A stretch of 64,000 bases of DNA from Thiodiazotropha sp040507035 (GCA_040507035.1 JBEVVR010000037.1:62001-126000), one strand, 5' to 3'. Shown: positions 8,589-16,978, numbered from the stretch's first letter. The notes: generated by a model not told the origin, from the letters alone. Made by a program: numbers and translations.

Positions 8589-10676
8589 CTAACTGTTCAC
8601 AGATTCAAAGACCAGGTTGTTTTTCATGTATTCGGTAAATTGCTCAACCGGCATGGGCTTGCCAAAGAGATATCCCTGCGCATAGTCACAACCCCGTCTC
8701 TGCAAAAATTGCAGCTGCTGATTCGTCTCTACGCCTTCCGCCACCACACTCAACTTGAGATGGTGTGCCATGGCAATAATCGCTTCACAGAGGGAGGCAT
8801 CTTCCGGGTCACTGGTCACATCGCGAATAAAGGAGCGATCGATTTTGATTTTATCGACAGGGAAACGCTTTAAATAACCCAGAGATGAGTAGCCTGTGCC
8901 AAAATCGTCTATGTCTATGCCTATCCCCTCGTTACGCAGTTTCTCCAAGCGCGCACCAGGCTGACAGCACTCATCGACAAACACACTCTCTGTAATCTCG
9001 AAATAGAGACGGGAATGAAGATGGGGTTGAGTATTGAGAAACTCCACAGTCTTTCGAGTGAACCCCTTGGTTTGAAACTGCATGGTGGAGAGATTGACTG
9101 ACAGTTGTTCCAACTCCAGTCCCATTTCATCCCAGCTTGCCAGATCAGCCGCCGCCCTGCGCATTACCCAATCCCCCATGGGCACGATCAGACCGCTCTC
9201 TTCCGCCAATGGAATGAACTCATCCGGCCCGACCAGGCCCCTGTGAGGCGAAATCCAACGCAGCAAAGCCTCGGCGCCGATCAGACGACCGCTCAAGGTA
9301 TCCAGAATGGGTTGGTAGTAGAGTTCAAACTCCTTCTTTTTCAAGGCATGGCGCAGATCGGTCTCCAATGCAGCGCGACCACCCGCCTCCCGGTTCATCT
9401 CCCAGGTGAAGTAGCGGAAGGTATTGCGTCCATCACTCTTGGCCCTGTACATGGCGGTATCCGCATTCTGTAACAACAAACCGGGATCTTCGCCATCCTG
9501 GGGATAGATGGTAATGCCTATACTGGCCGACAGCTTTGTCTCCTGGCCATCCAGATGGAATGGACGCGACAGCGATGTCAGAATGGTGCCGGCAACGGTT
9601 GCGGCGGAAATGTTATCAACCATCTCCGGCAGTATCACGGTAAACTCATCCCCTCCAAGCCTGGATACGGTATCCATCTCCCTGACACAACCTTGCAAGC
9701 GTGTTGCCGCCTCTTGCAATAGCAGGTCGCCATGGGCGTGGCCCAGAGTATCGTTGACATCCTTGAACCTGTCCAGGTCGATGAAGAGCAAAGCCAACTT
9801 GTACTTATGGCGACGCGCATAGGCAAGCGCACGGTCCAAGCGATCCATGAACAGGCTGCGGTTGGAGAGGCCGGTGAGGGTATCGAAGTTGGCCTGGCGC
9901 CAGATCTCTGTCTCGAAGCGCTTGCGCTCTTGGTTCCTCAACCTGCTGTGCTTACCTACACTAAAGATCCCCACCATGCCCACACTCCATATCAGACTCA
10001 ACGCAACCAGGAGATTCTGTTTACGTTCACTGGCAACCTGGTAGTAGTTGGCAAGGGGTACAGACACACCCACACCACCGCGAACATCTCCAATAGAGTA
10101 GCCATGCTGAAGGTGGCACTTAAGGCAGCCTTGCTGCATACGCATGGGTCGAATCAGGCGTAGATAGGGCTCTCCATTGATCTGAGTGATTTCGAATCGC
10201 TCCGTCTCTCCAGCATTGAATGCCTTCAGGGCATCGTGTTCCCACTCATCCGGTGCATTGATAGGATTGATTGGTTTCAAACTAGTGATCCGGCCCCTGA
10301 CACCGTAGAGCTCGTGGTATTCATCCATGATCTGCCGCAACATGTAGGCGGGATTCATCAGGGTCAGCTGACGACCGGATGGCGTTTGTAAATTGCGTTC
10401 CGGAATGGTGTCCAAGTAGGGGCTGGGTTGGGTGTGATCACTGACCGGCACGTAGACGCCGCCATGTTTGGTAGCCCAGTTGCGGAAGGCCTGATCCTTG
10501 TTGAAATTGGCCACTGCCTCCTGGCGCGCCAACTCCAGCATTTCGGCATCCTCGTTTCTGATTGCCCAAAAAAGTAGCGCCAACACCAACAGCGTCCATG
10601 CCACGATTGACGTCCACAACATGAGTTGCAAGCGCCTTTCGTCATCATCTGCTATTAAAAAGGGAAGCCTGTTCAC
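8589..10676 (-). CDS. Haem-sensor (DUF3365/Tll0287-like) GGDEF-EAL c-di-GMP protein
   Basis: A 695-residue inner-membrane signalling protein. TM1 spans about 21-40. A periplasmic domain (41-220) carries a c-type haem motif CLKCH at 184-188, as in DUF3365/Tll0287 sensors. TM2 spans about 222-240. The GGDEF domain (about 260-420) has an intact GGDEF at 341-345, with an RxxD inhibitory site (Arg332-Asp335) at standard spacing. The EAL domain (440-690) has intact EAL (469-471) and DDFGTGYSS. Both diguanylate cyclase and phosphodiesterase activity are therefore possible. Periplasmic haem implies redox, O2 or NO sensing; the ligand is an inference. It lies downstream of the LbtU porin on the same strand, near the cytochrome operon. 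Confidence 0.9.
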   Translation of the reverse strand: MNRLPFLIADDDERRLQLMLWTSIVAWTLLVLALLFWAIRNEDAEMLELARQEAVANFNKDQAFRNWATKHGGVYVPVSDHTQPSPYLDTIPERNLQTPSGRQLTLMNPAYMLRQIMDEYHELYGVRGRITSLKPINPINAPDEWEHDALKAFNAGETERFEITQINGEPYLRLIRPMRMQQGCLKCHLQHGYSIGDVRGGVGVSVPLANYYQVASERKQNLLVALSLIWSVGMVGIFSVGKHSRLRNQERKRFETEIWRQANFDTLTGLSNRSLFMDRLDRALAYARRHKYKLALLFIDLDRFKDVNDTLGHAHGDLLLQEAATRLQGCVREMDTVSRLGGDEFTVILPEMVDNISAATVAGTILTSLSRPFHLDGQETKLSASIGITIYPQDGEDPGLLLQNADTAMYRAKSDGRNTFRYFTWEMNREAGGRAALETDLRHALKKKEFELYYQPILDTLSGRLIGAEALLRWISPHRGLVGPDEFIPLAEESGLIVPMGDWVMRRAAADLASWDEMGLELEQLSVNLSTMQFQTKGFTRKTVEFLNTQPHLHSRLYFEITESVFVDECCQPGARLEKLRNEGIGIDIDDFGTGYSSLGYLKRFPVDKIKIDRSFIRDVTSDPEDASLCEAIIAMAHHLKLSVVAEGVETNQQLQFLQRRGCDYAQGYLFGKPMPVEQFTEYMKNNLVFESVNS

Positions 10677-10955
10677 AACCTGACTTCTCGTACTACTCTG
10701 TCCTGCGATAAGTCATACAATAAACTAACGACCAAACATTAATCCACTTTAGGTACTACTTATTAATTTTCTAATGTTGTGAAATAAAGGACTGTTGAGA
10801 GGCTAAATAAAGCCAGCCGAGTGGAATTTAATTCTAATACTCCTTCAATGATTTTAAATCCGGCAACTCTATATGCCGTATTAGCTGTTATCCCTATCGA
10901 TTTGAAATCCAAGTCTGTTGCGCATTACCTCAGACACAATTCCAGTGTCTCGCCA

Positions 10956-12065
10956 TTAAAATTCGACAGTCAGCTTCGCACTCATGGTATTGACGTGTTG
11001 AATGGTGATCTCATCCTCTTTCTCTATCGCAAAGGAATCCGTTTCGAATTGGCCATGCAGATACTCCGTAGTGAGGACTATCCGTTTATCCAGATACCAG
11101 ATTATTGCAGCCCCATAGCGAAGTTCCGGTTCATCCTCCAGTTCCCGGCTCTTCTCCAAACGAATCACCAGTTCGATATCCTGATCTGGAAAAAAATAGG
11201 CGGCCTCCGCATTCCATGCCATAGGTCTGTCCAGCTCTTTTTCTAACTCTTGAAAACTATCCAAAGCTGCAACAACCTCGAAAGAGAACTCGAAGGCGTC
11301 GGTTATGCCCAACAGATAGGCGCTGGCAACAGCAACCTGTTTCGTATAGTGGTCATCCTCCAGCAAGCGCTCGTCAGCATCAGAAAGATCCGACTGATAA
11401 CTCACTCCAAATGATAGTTTATCCGATGGCCAGGCCTCAAAACCGATCGCCCAATCCCACTCATCGTCCTCTCCCAACTCACTGGAACGGCCTTGATAGG
11501 CAGCGATTGTGAGATCGAAATCGTCACTTGGCCCATAGGTCAAAAACAGTGTTTTCCTCGCGCTAGTCTCCGCGAACTCCAGCATGGGTCCGGTTACGAA
11601 TCGACCGAAATAGAGACCCAGGGGAGTGAACTGTTTTCCCAGACTCAAATCCCATGGTTCATATTCAAAGGTAACAAAAGCCTCTTCAGAGATGAATTTA
11701 TCCGCATCGGAATCGTATTCGACAACCACTTCACCCTCTGCCAAGCCAAACAGATCAAGCAAAACCCCTAATTGTAAGGTTGCACTGTCAGCTCTCGCTT
11801 TAAGAGCCGGGTCTCTGTCCCGAGGAATAAAACGTTCGGTTTCAATCTCCCCCTCAAACAATCCCGACAGGGTAAGCCATGGGGTGATCTCCGTCTGCAA
11901 GCCAGCTTCTCGCTGCTCTTCCCGAGTACGGTATATTCTTTGCGCCTCGTCCGTTTCAGCCGACTCCTCCGCCAGCATCTCCTCAGCGACCAGGGCACAG
12001 GGGACCACCAGTAGCAAATAGAACGTAGCCAGGGTGAAACAAATCCTTCTGTTATACCGAGACAT
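10956..12065 (-). CDS. LbtU-family outer-membrane porin
   Basis: A 369-residue outer-membrane beta-barrel. It has a signal peptide (SRYNRRICFTLATFYLLL, then VPCALVAEE), alternating amphipathic strands through the body and a C-terminal LTVEF ending in Phe, the BAM signal. The pattern WLTLSGLFEGEIETER, LGKQFTPLGLYFG and TSARKTLFLTYGP resembles the LbtU family, named after a Legionella legiobactin receptor but widespread in bacteria without siderophores. Substrate is unknown and no TonB box is seen. The ATG at 12065 is chosen over the in-frame TTG at 12080 because GGAG lies 9 bases upstream of it. It follows the histidine-kinase operon by 169 bases. Confidence 0.75.
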   Translation of the reverse strand: MSRYNRRICFTLATFYLLLVVPCALVAEEMLAEESAETDEAQRIYRTREEQREAGLQTEITPWLTLSGLFEGEIETERFIPRDRDPALKARADSATLQLGVLLDLFGLAEGEVVVEYDSDADKFISEEAFVTFEYEPWDLSLGKQFTPLGLYFGRFVTGPMLEFAETSARKTLFLTYGPSDDFDLTIAAYQGRSSELGEDDEWDWAIGFEAWPSDKLSFGVSYQSDLSDADERLLEDDHYTKQVAVASAYLLGITDAFEFSFEVVAALDSFQELEKELDRPMAWNAEAAYFFPDQDIELVIRLEKSRELEDEPELRYGAAIIWYLDKRIVLTTEYLHGQFETDSFAIEKEDEITIQHVNTMSAKLTVEF

Positions 12066-12234
12066 AATGAAAGTCTCCAACTGTCTTTATAGATCTACCT
12101 AGCATATTGGAACCCGGCACCTTACTTAGAGCAAGCCTGATCGAACGGAATTGGTTAATCTATTGCAGGACATGTGATCTAAAACGGCAGAATGTGTCGA
12201 CGTCCTCCAATGTCCACGTGTGTCAAGCGGGGGT

Positions 12235-13575
12235 TTATATGCGGTTTAATAGGATAGACACTCTAAGCCCATGCATCTGTGGCGAGCGGTCAAATTTCAA
12301 CTCACCCTCGTAGAGATTGACAATATCCGACACTATTGCCAATCCTAGCCCCTGCCCCTCCTTCTCTTCATCCAGGCGACTGCCGCGTTTGGTCAGTCTT
12401 TCAACCTCTCCTTCCGCCAGGCCCTCACCATCATCCTCGACAACGATCTGCATCTGCTGCTCTCCGGAAAGCGTACACCTTACTTTGCTTTTTGCCCATT
12501 TGCAGGCGTTATCGAGCAGATTGCCCAAGAGTTCAAGGATATCCTCGCGGTCACCGAAGGGGGGTTGATCCCTGTCTGTCACCGCCTCTATCGTCAGTTG
12601 CTTCTCCCGGTAGATCTGTTTCAGGACATTCATCAGATCCTGCATATCGGACTGTGGATCAAATCTTTGACTGCTACTCCCGCTACCCGCCAGCCGGGCG
12701 CGCTTGAGCTCTCTATCAATCAATAACCTTACCCGTTCAACCTGTTGACCGGCCAAAGCGGCATCTATGCTAGTTTCGTTTTTAGATGTTTTATCGAAAT
12801 AGTGTGTCAACAGATTCATCGGGCCTTTCAATGCATGCGCGAGATTACCCAATGCATTGCGCGATCGTTGATTGCGTCTCGAAAGTAACAGCAGCAGATG
12901 GTTGATCTCCTTGACCAGGGGTGACATCTCATCCGGCACGTCCTCTCCAAGCACTTTTCCACTACCGCTGGCCAGGCCCTTGATCTCCTCGCGCAACGGC
13001 TCTAGACGTCTGAACGCCTGTCTAACAACCACTCCCTGAACCAGTAACAAGAGCACCAGACCCAGCAGCGCCAGCAAGGCGAAATTGCGTAGGAACAGGT
13101 CTCGCTGCTGTTCAATCGGCAGCAGATCCTCCGCCACTGCGAGGGTCATATCCTGTCCCTGCTTTCTGAATCCGGAGAGGTAGACTAAGAGCTGTTGCTG
13201 TTGCGGTCCCAGGATGTGGAGCCGCCGGCTTTCACCCACTTGCACTGGAGGGATCTGAAGTTTGAAGTCCCAAAGAGAACGCGAGGTGACCTCGGCGCCA
13301 TTCTGCAGGCGAATCAGATAGTAGTGACCCGAGTAGGGACGCAGGTAGATCTGATTGATCCGCGCAGGCCTGACTTTGAGCTTATGCTGCTTGAAGACAA
13401 CCGCGGCCAGCAAGGCTTCGGCGTCGTGTTCCAGCCTGGAAGCGATGAAATCCTCGGTGAGTGTCTGGATCGATTTGGCGCCGAATAGCCATAGCACTCC
13501 CATCAGCAGAATCAGGGTGAATGCCAATCCAAGATGAAGTCGGTGTTCGAGGGAGTTAGGATTCAACACCGACAT
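12235..13575 (-). CDS. Sensor histidine kinase (PhoQ/QseC-like) of the cytochrome operon
   Basis: A membrane kinase paired with the upstream response regulator. TM1 lies at about residues 14-34, a periplasmic loop of about 130 residues follows, and TM2 lies at about 155-180. The dimerisation box is RNALGNLAHALKGPMNLL, with the phospho-accepting His in LAHALKGP. The ATPase has the N box LLGNLLDNACKWAK, the G1 box EDDGEGLAEGE and the G2 box GQGLGLAIV. The ATG at 13575 overlaps the regulator's end by 20 bases, indicating translational coupling. The PhoQ-like HALKGP box agrees with kinases found with PepSY proteins. The signal is unknown; the linked cytochromes suggest redox state, O2 or a metal. 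Confidence 0.9.
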   Translation of the reverse strand: MSVLNPNSLEHRLHLGLAFTLILLMGVLWLFGAKSIQTLTEDFIASRLEHDAEALLAAVVFKQHKLKVRPARINQIYLRPYSGHYYLIRLQNGAEVTSRSLWDFKLQIPPVQVGESRRLHILGPQQQQLLVYLSGFRKQGQDMTLAVAEDLLPIEQQRDLFLRNFALLALLGLVLLLLVQGVVVRQAFRRLEPLREEIKGLASGSGKVLGEDVPDEMSPLVKEINHLLLLLSRRNQRSRNALGNLAHALKGPMNLLTHYFDKTSKNETSIDAALAGQQVERVRLLIDRELKRARLAGSGSSSQRFDPQSDMQDLMNVLKQIYREKQLTIEAVTDRDQPPFGDREDILELLGNLLDNACKWAKSKVRCTLSGEQQMQIVVEDDGEGLAEGEVERLTKRGSRLDEEKEGQGLGLAIVSDIVNLYEGELKFDRSPQMHGLRVSILLNRI

Positions 13576-14224
13576 AGATATAACCCTGACCACGGCGGGT
13601 TTCGATCACCTGCTTACCGAGCTTGTCGCGCAAGCGACGAATATAGACTTCGATCAGGTTGCTGTCACGATCAAAGTCCTGTTCATAGACATGTTCCGTC
13701 AATCGGGTCTTGGAGAGTATCTTTCCCTTGTTGAGAATAAAGCAGCGCAACAGGCGAAACTCGGTGCCTGTCAGATCGAGTCGTTGCTGATCCGGAAATA
13801 TCACCTGTTGCCTCTCCTCGTCGAGTTCCAGGCCTCCGGCCTTCAGGCTGGTGCCGACAAGATCATGACTGCGGCGTATCAATGCCTGTAGCCGCACCAC
13901 CAGCTCCTCAACATGAAACGGCTTACCCAGATAGTCATCCGCACCGGCCTTAAAGCCCTCGACCCGCTCATGCCATGCATCCCGCGCGGTGAGAATAATC
14001 ACCGGTGTGCGATTCTCCCTGGAGCGCCAGTTTTTCAAGACTTCAAGCCCGGGGCGTTCGGGTAGTCCCAGATCGAGGACGATGAGATCGTAGTCCATGT
14101 TATCGCCCATGAACTCCGCTTCCACGCCTTCGCCTGCCTGGTCTACGGCAAAGCCCTGCTGCTCCAGTTCCTGCTTCAATGAGGTTGCAAGCAATTCATC
14201 GTCTTCAACCAGCAGTAAACGCAA
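13556..14224 (-). CDS. OmpR/PhoP-family response regulator (TTG start)
   Basis: A 222-residue DNA-binding regulator. The receiver domain has the acidic pair EDDE, the phospho-acceptor Asp in LIVLDLGLP (about residue 51), Thr in ILTARD and Lys in YLGKPF. The C-terminal winged helix ends FDRDSNLIEVYIRRLRDKLG...IETRRGQGYIYVG, as in the OmpR/QseB group. The start appears to be TTG at 14224, since GGAGG lies 8 bases before it and the family begins MRLLLVEDDE exactly there. The stop of the PepSY gene lies 3 bases upstream. It probably controls its own operon of cytochromes. Confidence 0.9.
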   Translation of the reverse strand: MRLLLVEDDELLATSLKQELEQQGFAVDQAGEGVEAEFMGDNMDYDLIVLDLGLPERPGLEVLKNWRSRENRTPVIILTARDAWHERVEGFKAGADDYLGKPFHVEELVVRLQALIRRSHDLVGTSLKAGGLELDEERQQVIFPDQQRLDLTGTEFRLLRCFILNKGKILSKTRLTEHVYEQDFDRDSNLIEVYIRRLRDKLGKQVIETRRGQGYIYVGVES

Positions 14225-14227
14225 TAT

Positions 14228-14530
14228 TCAATCCTCCAGTTCGCGCTCTAGAATCTCCCCGGAATGCGCGTCGATCTTGAATTCCCAAACCGCACCCTGT
14301 TCATCGAGAAACTCAACCTCGTAAAGGTAATGCCCATGCTCACGCTCCAGTTCCAGTTCGAGGATCTGTCCCGGTTGCTGTTTCTGAATAATTGGCAGTA
14401 GCTCCTCAAGGGGAAGAATATCACCGGACTCGCTGAGCCGACGCGCCTCCTGGTAACCCTCATCCGCCGCCAGCGAGGTACAGATGAGGAGTGCTGCGAT
14501 AAGCGCTGATTTAAACTTCGGGTATATCAT
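14228..14530 (-). CDS. Periplasmic PepSY-domain protein
   Basis: A 100-residue exported protein: signal peptide (MIYPKFKSALIAALLICTSLA) followed by one PepSY domain. Typical features are the N-terminal EARRLSESGDILPLEELL, the LYEVEFLDEQGAVWEFKIDAHSGEIL core and an acidic end. Single-domain PepSY proteins often sit beside PhoPQ/QseBC-like pairs and are thought to modulate the kinase or bind metal or haem in the periplasm. Here the gene lies between DHC (41 bases upstream) and the response regulator (3 bases downstream), so it bridges the cytochrome and regulatory parts of the operon. The specific role is an inference. Confidence 0.85.
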   Translation of the reverse strand: MIYPKFKSALIAALLICTSLAADEGYQEARRLSESGDILPLEELLPIIQKQQPGQILELELEREHGHYLYEVEFLDEQGAVWEFKIDAHSGEILERELED

Positions 14531-14571
14531 TTGTCAGTATAAAACTCTATTCGAGGTGATCCCACTTCAAT

Positions 14572-15150
14572 TCAATCATCCCATGGTCCCATACCCGGGA
14601 TATCGATTTCATGCTCATCATAAGATCCCTGCATAGCCCGGGTATGGCAGCCGTCGCAATTACTGAATGATACCTTATCCTTCAATCGCTGCATCACTCG
14701 AGATGGAATTTCATCATGCTCATGACGAAAAAAGGCTGTCTCCGTAATACGTTTCGGTGATGGTTTGTAACGCAGTGACCACATCACCTTGTTCGGTATC
14801 TCTGCATTGATCCTGTCCGCGGAATTTGAAGTCAAATAACCCAACAATCGGTCCCTCTCCTCATCCTCCAATTCAGCATTTTCACCGAAATGATCGTCCA
14901 GGTTCAGCATCATCTCACGCCAGGACTGAACCGGTAAAAAACCGGGTTGAAAGGGAAAATGGCAGCTGCCGCACTCTTCCTGGTAGAGCTTGCGCTGCTC
15001 AGGGTTATTAACCTTCATCTCATGTTTGAACCAGCGAGAAAAAAAGTGTTCACCCCGATCATCATCGCGATCTGCCACTGCAACACTGGTTACAGCAAGT
15101 AAAAACAGAAATAGAAACAGCAAAGACACCCGATAAGATTCGATATTCAT
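14572..15150 (-). CDS. Dihaem cytochrome c (DHC family)
   Basis: A 192-residue periplasmic electron carrier with a signal peptide (about residues 1-26) and two CxxCH haem sites: CGSCH at 60-64 and CDGCH in the C-terminal quarter. The segment FPFQPGFLPVQSWREMM after the first haem is typical of DHC. In Rhodobacter and other proteobacteria, DHC is encoded with SHP and a membrane cytochrome b and is proposed to pass electrons between them. The start ATG at 15150 is chosen because GAGGAGG lies 9 bases upstream; an in-frame TTG at 15168 lies before the Shine-Dalgarno. The SHP-like gene ends 14 bases upstream. Confidence 0.88.
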   Translation of the reverse strand: MNIESYRVSLLFLFLFLLAVTSVAVADRDDDRGEHFFSRWFKHEMKVNNPEQRKLYQEECGSCHFPFQPGFLPVQSWREMMLNLDDHFGENAELEDEERDRLLGYLTSNSADRINAEIPNKVMWSLRYKPSPKRITETAFFRHEHDEIPSRVMQRLKDKVSFSNCDGCHTRAMQGSYDEHEIDIPGMGPWDD

Positions 15151-15164
15151 AATACTCAACCTCC

Positions 15165-15563
15165 TCAATGTTGTCGCAGATAGAGCAGGAGGTCACCCTT
15201 CTCCTGATCTGTACAGGCTCGTCCCCAGGTCCATTTACAGTTACGCTTGAACCACTTCTCGATCTTTTTCGCATCACTCAGGCGTTTGGGATTGACCGAC
15301 GGCGCCATCGGCTCGATGCGCTTGCCGGTCTTCGCGTGACGGCCGGGGGTTTTCAAATCAGCACCGTGACAATCACCACAGGATCTCGACTCTCCTTTTG
15401 CCACCTGGGTCACCACCCGCTGCCACTGCTCGGCTCCCTGTTGAGATGAAAAGGGACCTGCGCCATTGGCTTCATAGGTCTTGAGAACGGCCTCCAGATC
15501 GTTCGCCTGTAGCGAACCGGCAGCCACCATCAGCAGGAAAAAACAGATAGTGTTTGAACTCAT
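15165..15563 (-). CDS. SHP-like monohaem cytochrome c (DUF1924)
   Basis: A 132-residue exported cytochrome. It has a signal peptide (MSSNTICFFLLMVAAGSLQA), one CGDCH haem site (62-66) and the pattern KRNCKWTWGRACT, with Asn108-Cys109 and Cys117. In Rhodobacter sphaeroides haem protein (SHP) the sixth haem ligand is an Asn beside a disulfide Cys and is displaced when O2 or NO binds. Asn108 is the candidate equivalent here, with Cys109-Cys117 as the disulfide. The gene lies between cytochrome b and DHC, the expected order. The family call is good; the ligand assignment is inferred from motif position. Confidence 0.85.
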   Translation of the reverse strand: MSSNTICFFLLMVAAGSLQANDLEAVLKTYEANGAGPFSSQQGAEQWQRVVTQVAKGESRSCGDCHGADLKTPGRHAKTGKRIEPMAPSVNPKRLSDAKKIEKWFKRNCKWTWGRACTDQEKGDLLLYLRQH

Positions 15564-15582
15564 CGACTCTGCTCCGGGGCAA

Positions 15583-16146
15583 TCAAGCCCGTTTGTTACC
15601 CGTAATCATTGCACGCACCAGGTTCTCCCCATGAAGGTAGGAACCGAAACCCACACCCAGGAGATGAAACAGCACCAGAAATAACGTGAAATTGGCGAGG
15701 AACTCATGAATCTCCTCAAACAGCTCACTGCCGTAGGCGGCATTCAAAAACAGCGGCTCCGCCAAGGGCCCGGCGCCCGTGGCGCCATAGGCAAGTAAGC
15801 CAGTGAGGGTGGTGAACAGGAGTGTTATCAACAGTGCAACGATCATCGCGCCGCCTGCAGGGTTATGTCCGAGGGTGCGTTCGGCCCTCAACCTGAGCAG
15901 ATCCTTAAGATAGCTGCCAACACTGGCGGGGGATCGCACAAAATCGCTGAAACGCGCATGGCGGCTGCCAAGCAGGCCCCATATCAGGCGAAACAGCAGC
16001 AAAAAGCCAATGACATAGCCCGCATAGGCATGCAGGGCCATCCATTCATCCTCGGTCAGCCAGGTAATTGTGAAGGCAGCCACCAGGGACCAGTGAAACA
16101 ACCTGACCAGGGGGTCCCATACTTTGATTTCGTTTTGCCGATGCAT
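15583..16146 (-). CDS. Cytochrome b561-type membrane haem protein of the SHP/DHC cluster
   Basis: A 187-residue integral membrane protein with four predicted helices, starting MHRQNEIKVWDPLVRLFHWSL, the canonical opening of Ni,Fe-hydrogenase-type and b561 cytochromes. Paired His candidates are in LFHWSL, ALHAYAGY, EIHEFLANF and LFHLLG, enough for two b haems. It would link the quinone pool to the periplasmic DHC and SHP. The open frame extends to 16290, but the extra 48 residues run into repeat DNA. The ATG at 16146 has GAGAGAG just upstream and starts where homology starts. It is the first gene of the six-gene operon running to 12235. Confidence 0.88.
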   Translation of the reverse strand: MHRQNEIKVWDPLVRLFHWSLVAAFTITWLTEDEWMALHAYAGYVIGFLLLFRLIWGLLGSRHARFSDFVRSPASVGSYLKDLLRLRAERTLGHNPAGGAMIVALLITLLFTTLTGLLAYGATGAGPLAEPLFLNAAYGSELFEEIHEFLANFTLFLVLFHLLGVGFGSYLHGENLVRAMITGNKRA

Positions 16147-16243
16147 GTTCTCTCTCAAATCGGTTAAGTTGAAAGAGAGGATGGCAGAGGGAAATGAAAT
16201 CAAGCTGAAAACAGCTCGACTAATCCTGGCCTGGTTAAAAAAG

Positions 16244-16274
16244 TCCACAAATGAACGCGAATAAACGCAAATTA
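16244..16274 (+). repeat. Dispersed CGCAAAT/AACGCGAATAAACGC repeat, copy 1
   Basis: The stretch CCACAAATGAACGCGAATAAACGC followed by AAAT is repeated in reverse orientation at 24412-24439, immediately before hypD. A partial relic (CGCGTCCATTTGCGGCTTGAAT) lies at about 16870. It forms the left border of the larger tandem-repeat block. It has no coding role; the function is unknown. Confidence 0.6.
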
Positions 16275-16279
16275 TTTCT

Positions 16280-16857
16280 ATCGTTCCCACGCTCCTGCGT
16301 GGGAATGCAGACGTGGATCTGGCAAAAGATGACTAAGTATGGATTCCCACGGAGGACCGTGGGAACCAGAAAAAAACAAGCGTATAAGCCCCTCTCCCTT
16401 GACGGGAGAGGGGTTGGGGAGAGGGTGAACGTCAAGCGATTAATGATATTGAAGCTTAAACGCCACGAACTCATCTATCCCTATATTGCAGATTATTGTG
16501 GTAGCTGTTGGTGTTGTTTAAACCCCCTCTCCCCCGGCCCCTCTCCCGCCAGGGGAGAGGGGAGTTATCTATCGTTCCCACGCTCCTGCGTGGGAATGCA
16601 GACGTGGATCTGGCAAAAGATGACTAAGTATGGATTCCCACGGAGGACCGTGGGAACCNNNNNNNNNNNNNNNNNNNNNNNNNNNNNNNNNNNNNNNNNN
16701 NNNNNNNNNNNNNNNNNNNNNNNNNNNNNNNNNNNNNNNNNNNNNNNNNNNNNNNNNNCATCTATCCCTATATTGCAGATTATTGTGGTAGCTGTTGGTG
16801 TTGTTTAAACCCCCTCTCCCCCGGCCCCTCTCCCGCCAGGGGAGAGGGGGGTTATTA
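16280..16857 (+). repeat. Tandem 291-bp repeat block containing REP doublets, interrupted by the scaffold gap
   Basis: Unit 1 is 16280-16570 and unit 2 begins at 16571. Each unit has a REP doublet (hairpins TTCCCACGCTCCTGCGTGGGAA and GATTCCCACGGAGGACCGTGGGAA, about 30 bases apart). A CCCCTCTCCC...GGGAGAGGGG palindrome cluster follows, with CATCTATCCCTATATTGCAG between. Unit 1 bases 16280-16367 match 16571-16658, and 16472-16561 match 16759-16848, essentially base for base. The 104 bases between those blocks in unit 1 are replaced by Ns in unit 2. This block fills the stretch between the cytochrome operon and the hydrogenase operon, and no gene is supported in it. Confidence 0.85.
16659..16758. 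other. Scaffold gap (100 Ns)
   Basis: Exactly 100 Ns, a conventional placeholder for a gap. Flanking repeat units predict about 104 missing bases if only two units exist, and more if further 291-bp units were collapsed. Open frames reading through it (16251-16808 and the reverse 16569-16937) are meaningless. Confidence 0.95.
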
Positions 16858-16911
16858 AACTGTCGTACTCGCGTCCATTTGCGGCTTGAATTAAAAAAAC
16901 CTTTAACAAGT

Positions 16912-16948
16912 AAAAAAAAAAGCCCCTGCCCATACAACAGACAGAGGC
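16912..16948 (-). terminator. Rho-independent terminator of the hydrogenase operon
   Basis: On the minus strand, GCCTCTG and CAGGGGC form a 7-bp stem (one G-T pair) around a 13-base loop and are followed by a run of nine or ten Ts. It begins 31 bases after the hynL stop, so it ends the hupH-like/hynS/isp1/isp2/hynL transcript. Confidence 0.8.
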
Positions 16949-16978
16949 GTAAAAACTTGCAGTGCGAAAGCTGAGACT

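Noticed and set aside
16280..16857. Possible CRISPR array
   Set aside because: The repeated unit is 291 bp with internal palindromes and no short direct repeats with unique spacers; no cas genes in the window.
16251..16937. Open frames through the repeats and the Ns, on both strands
   Set aside because: They read through undefined bases and palindromic repeat DNA.
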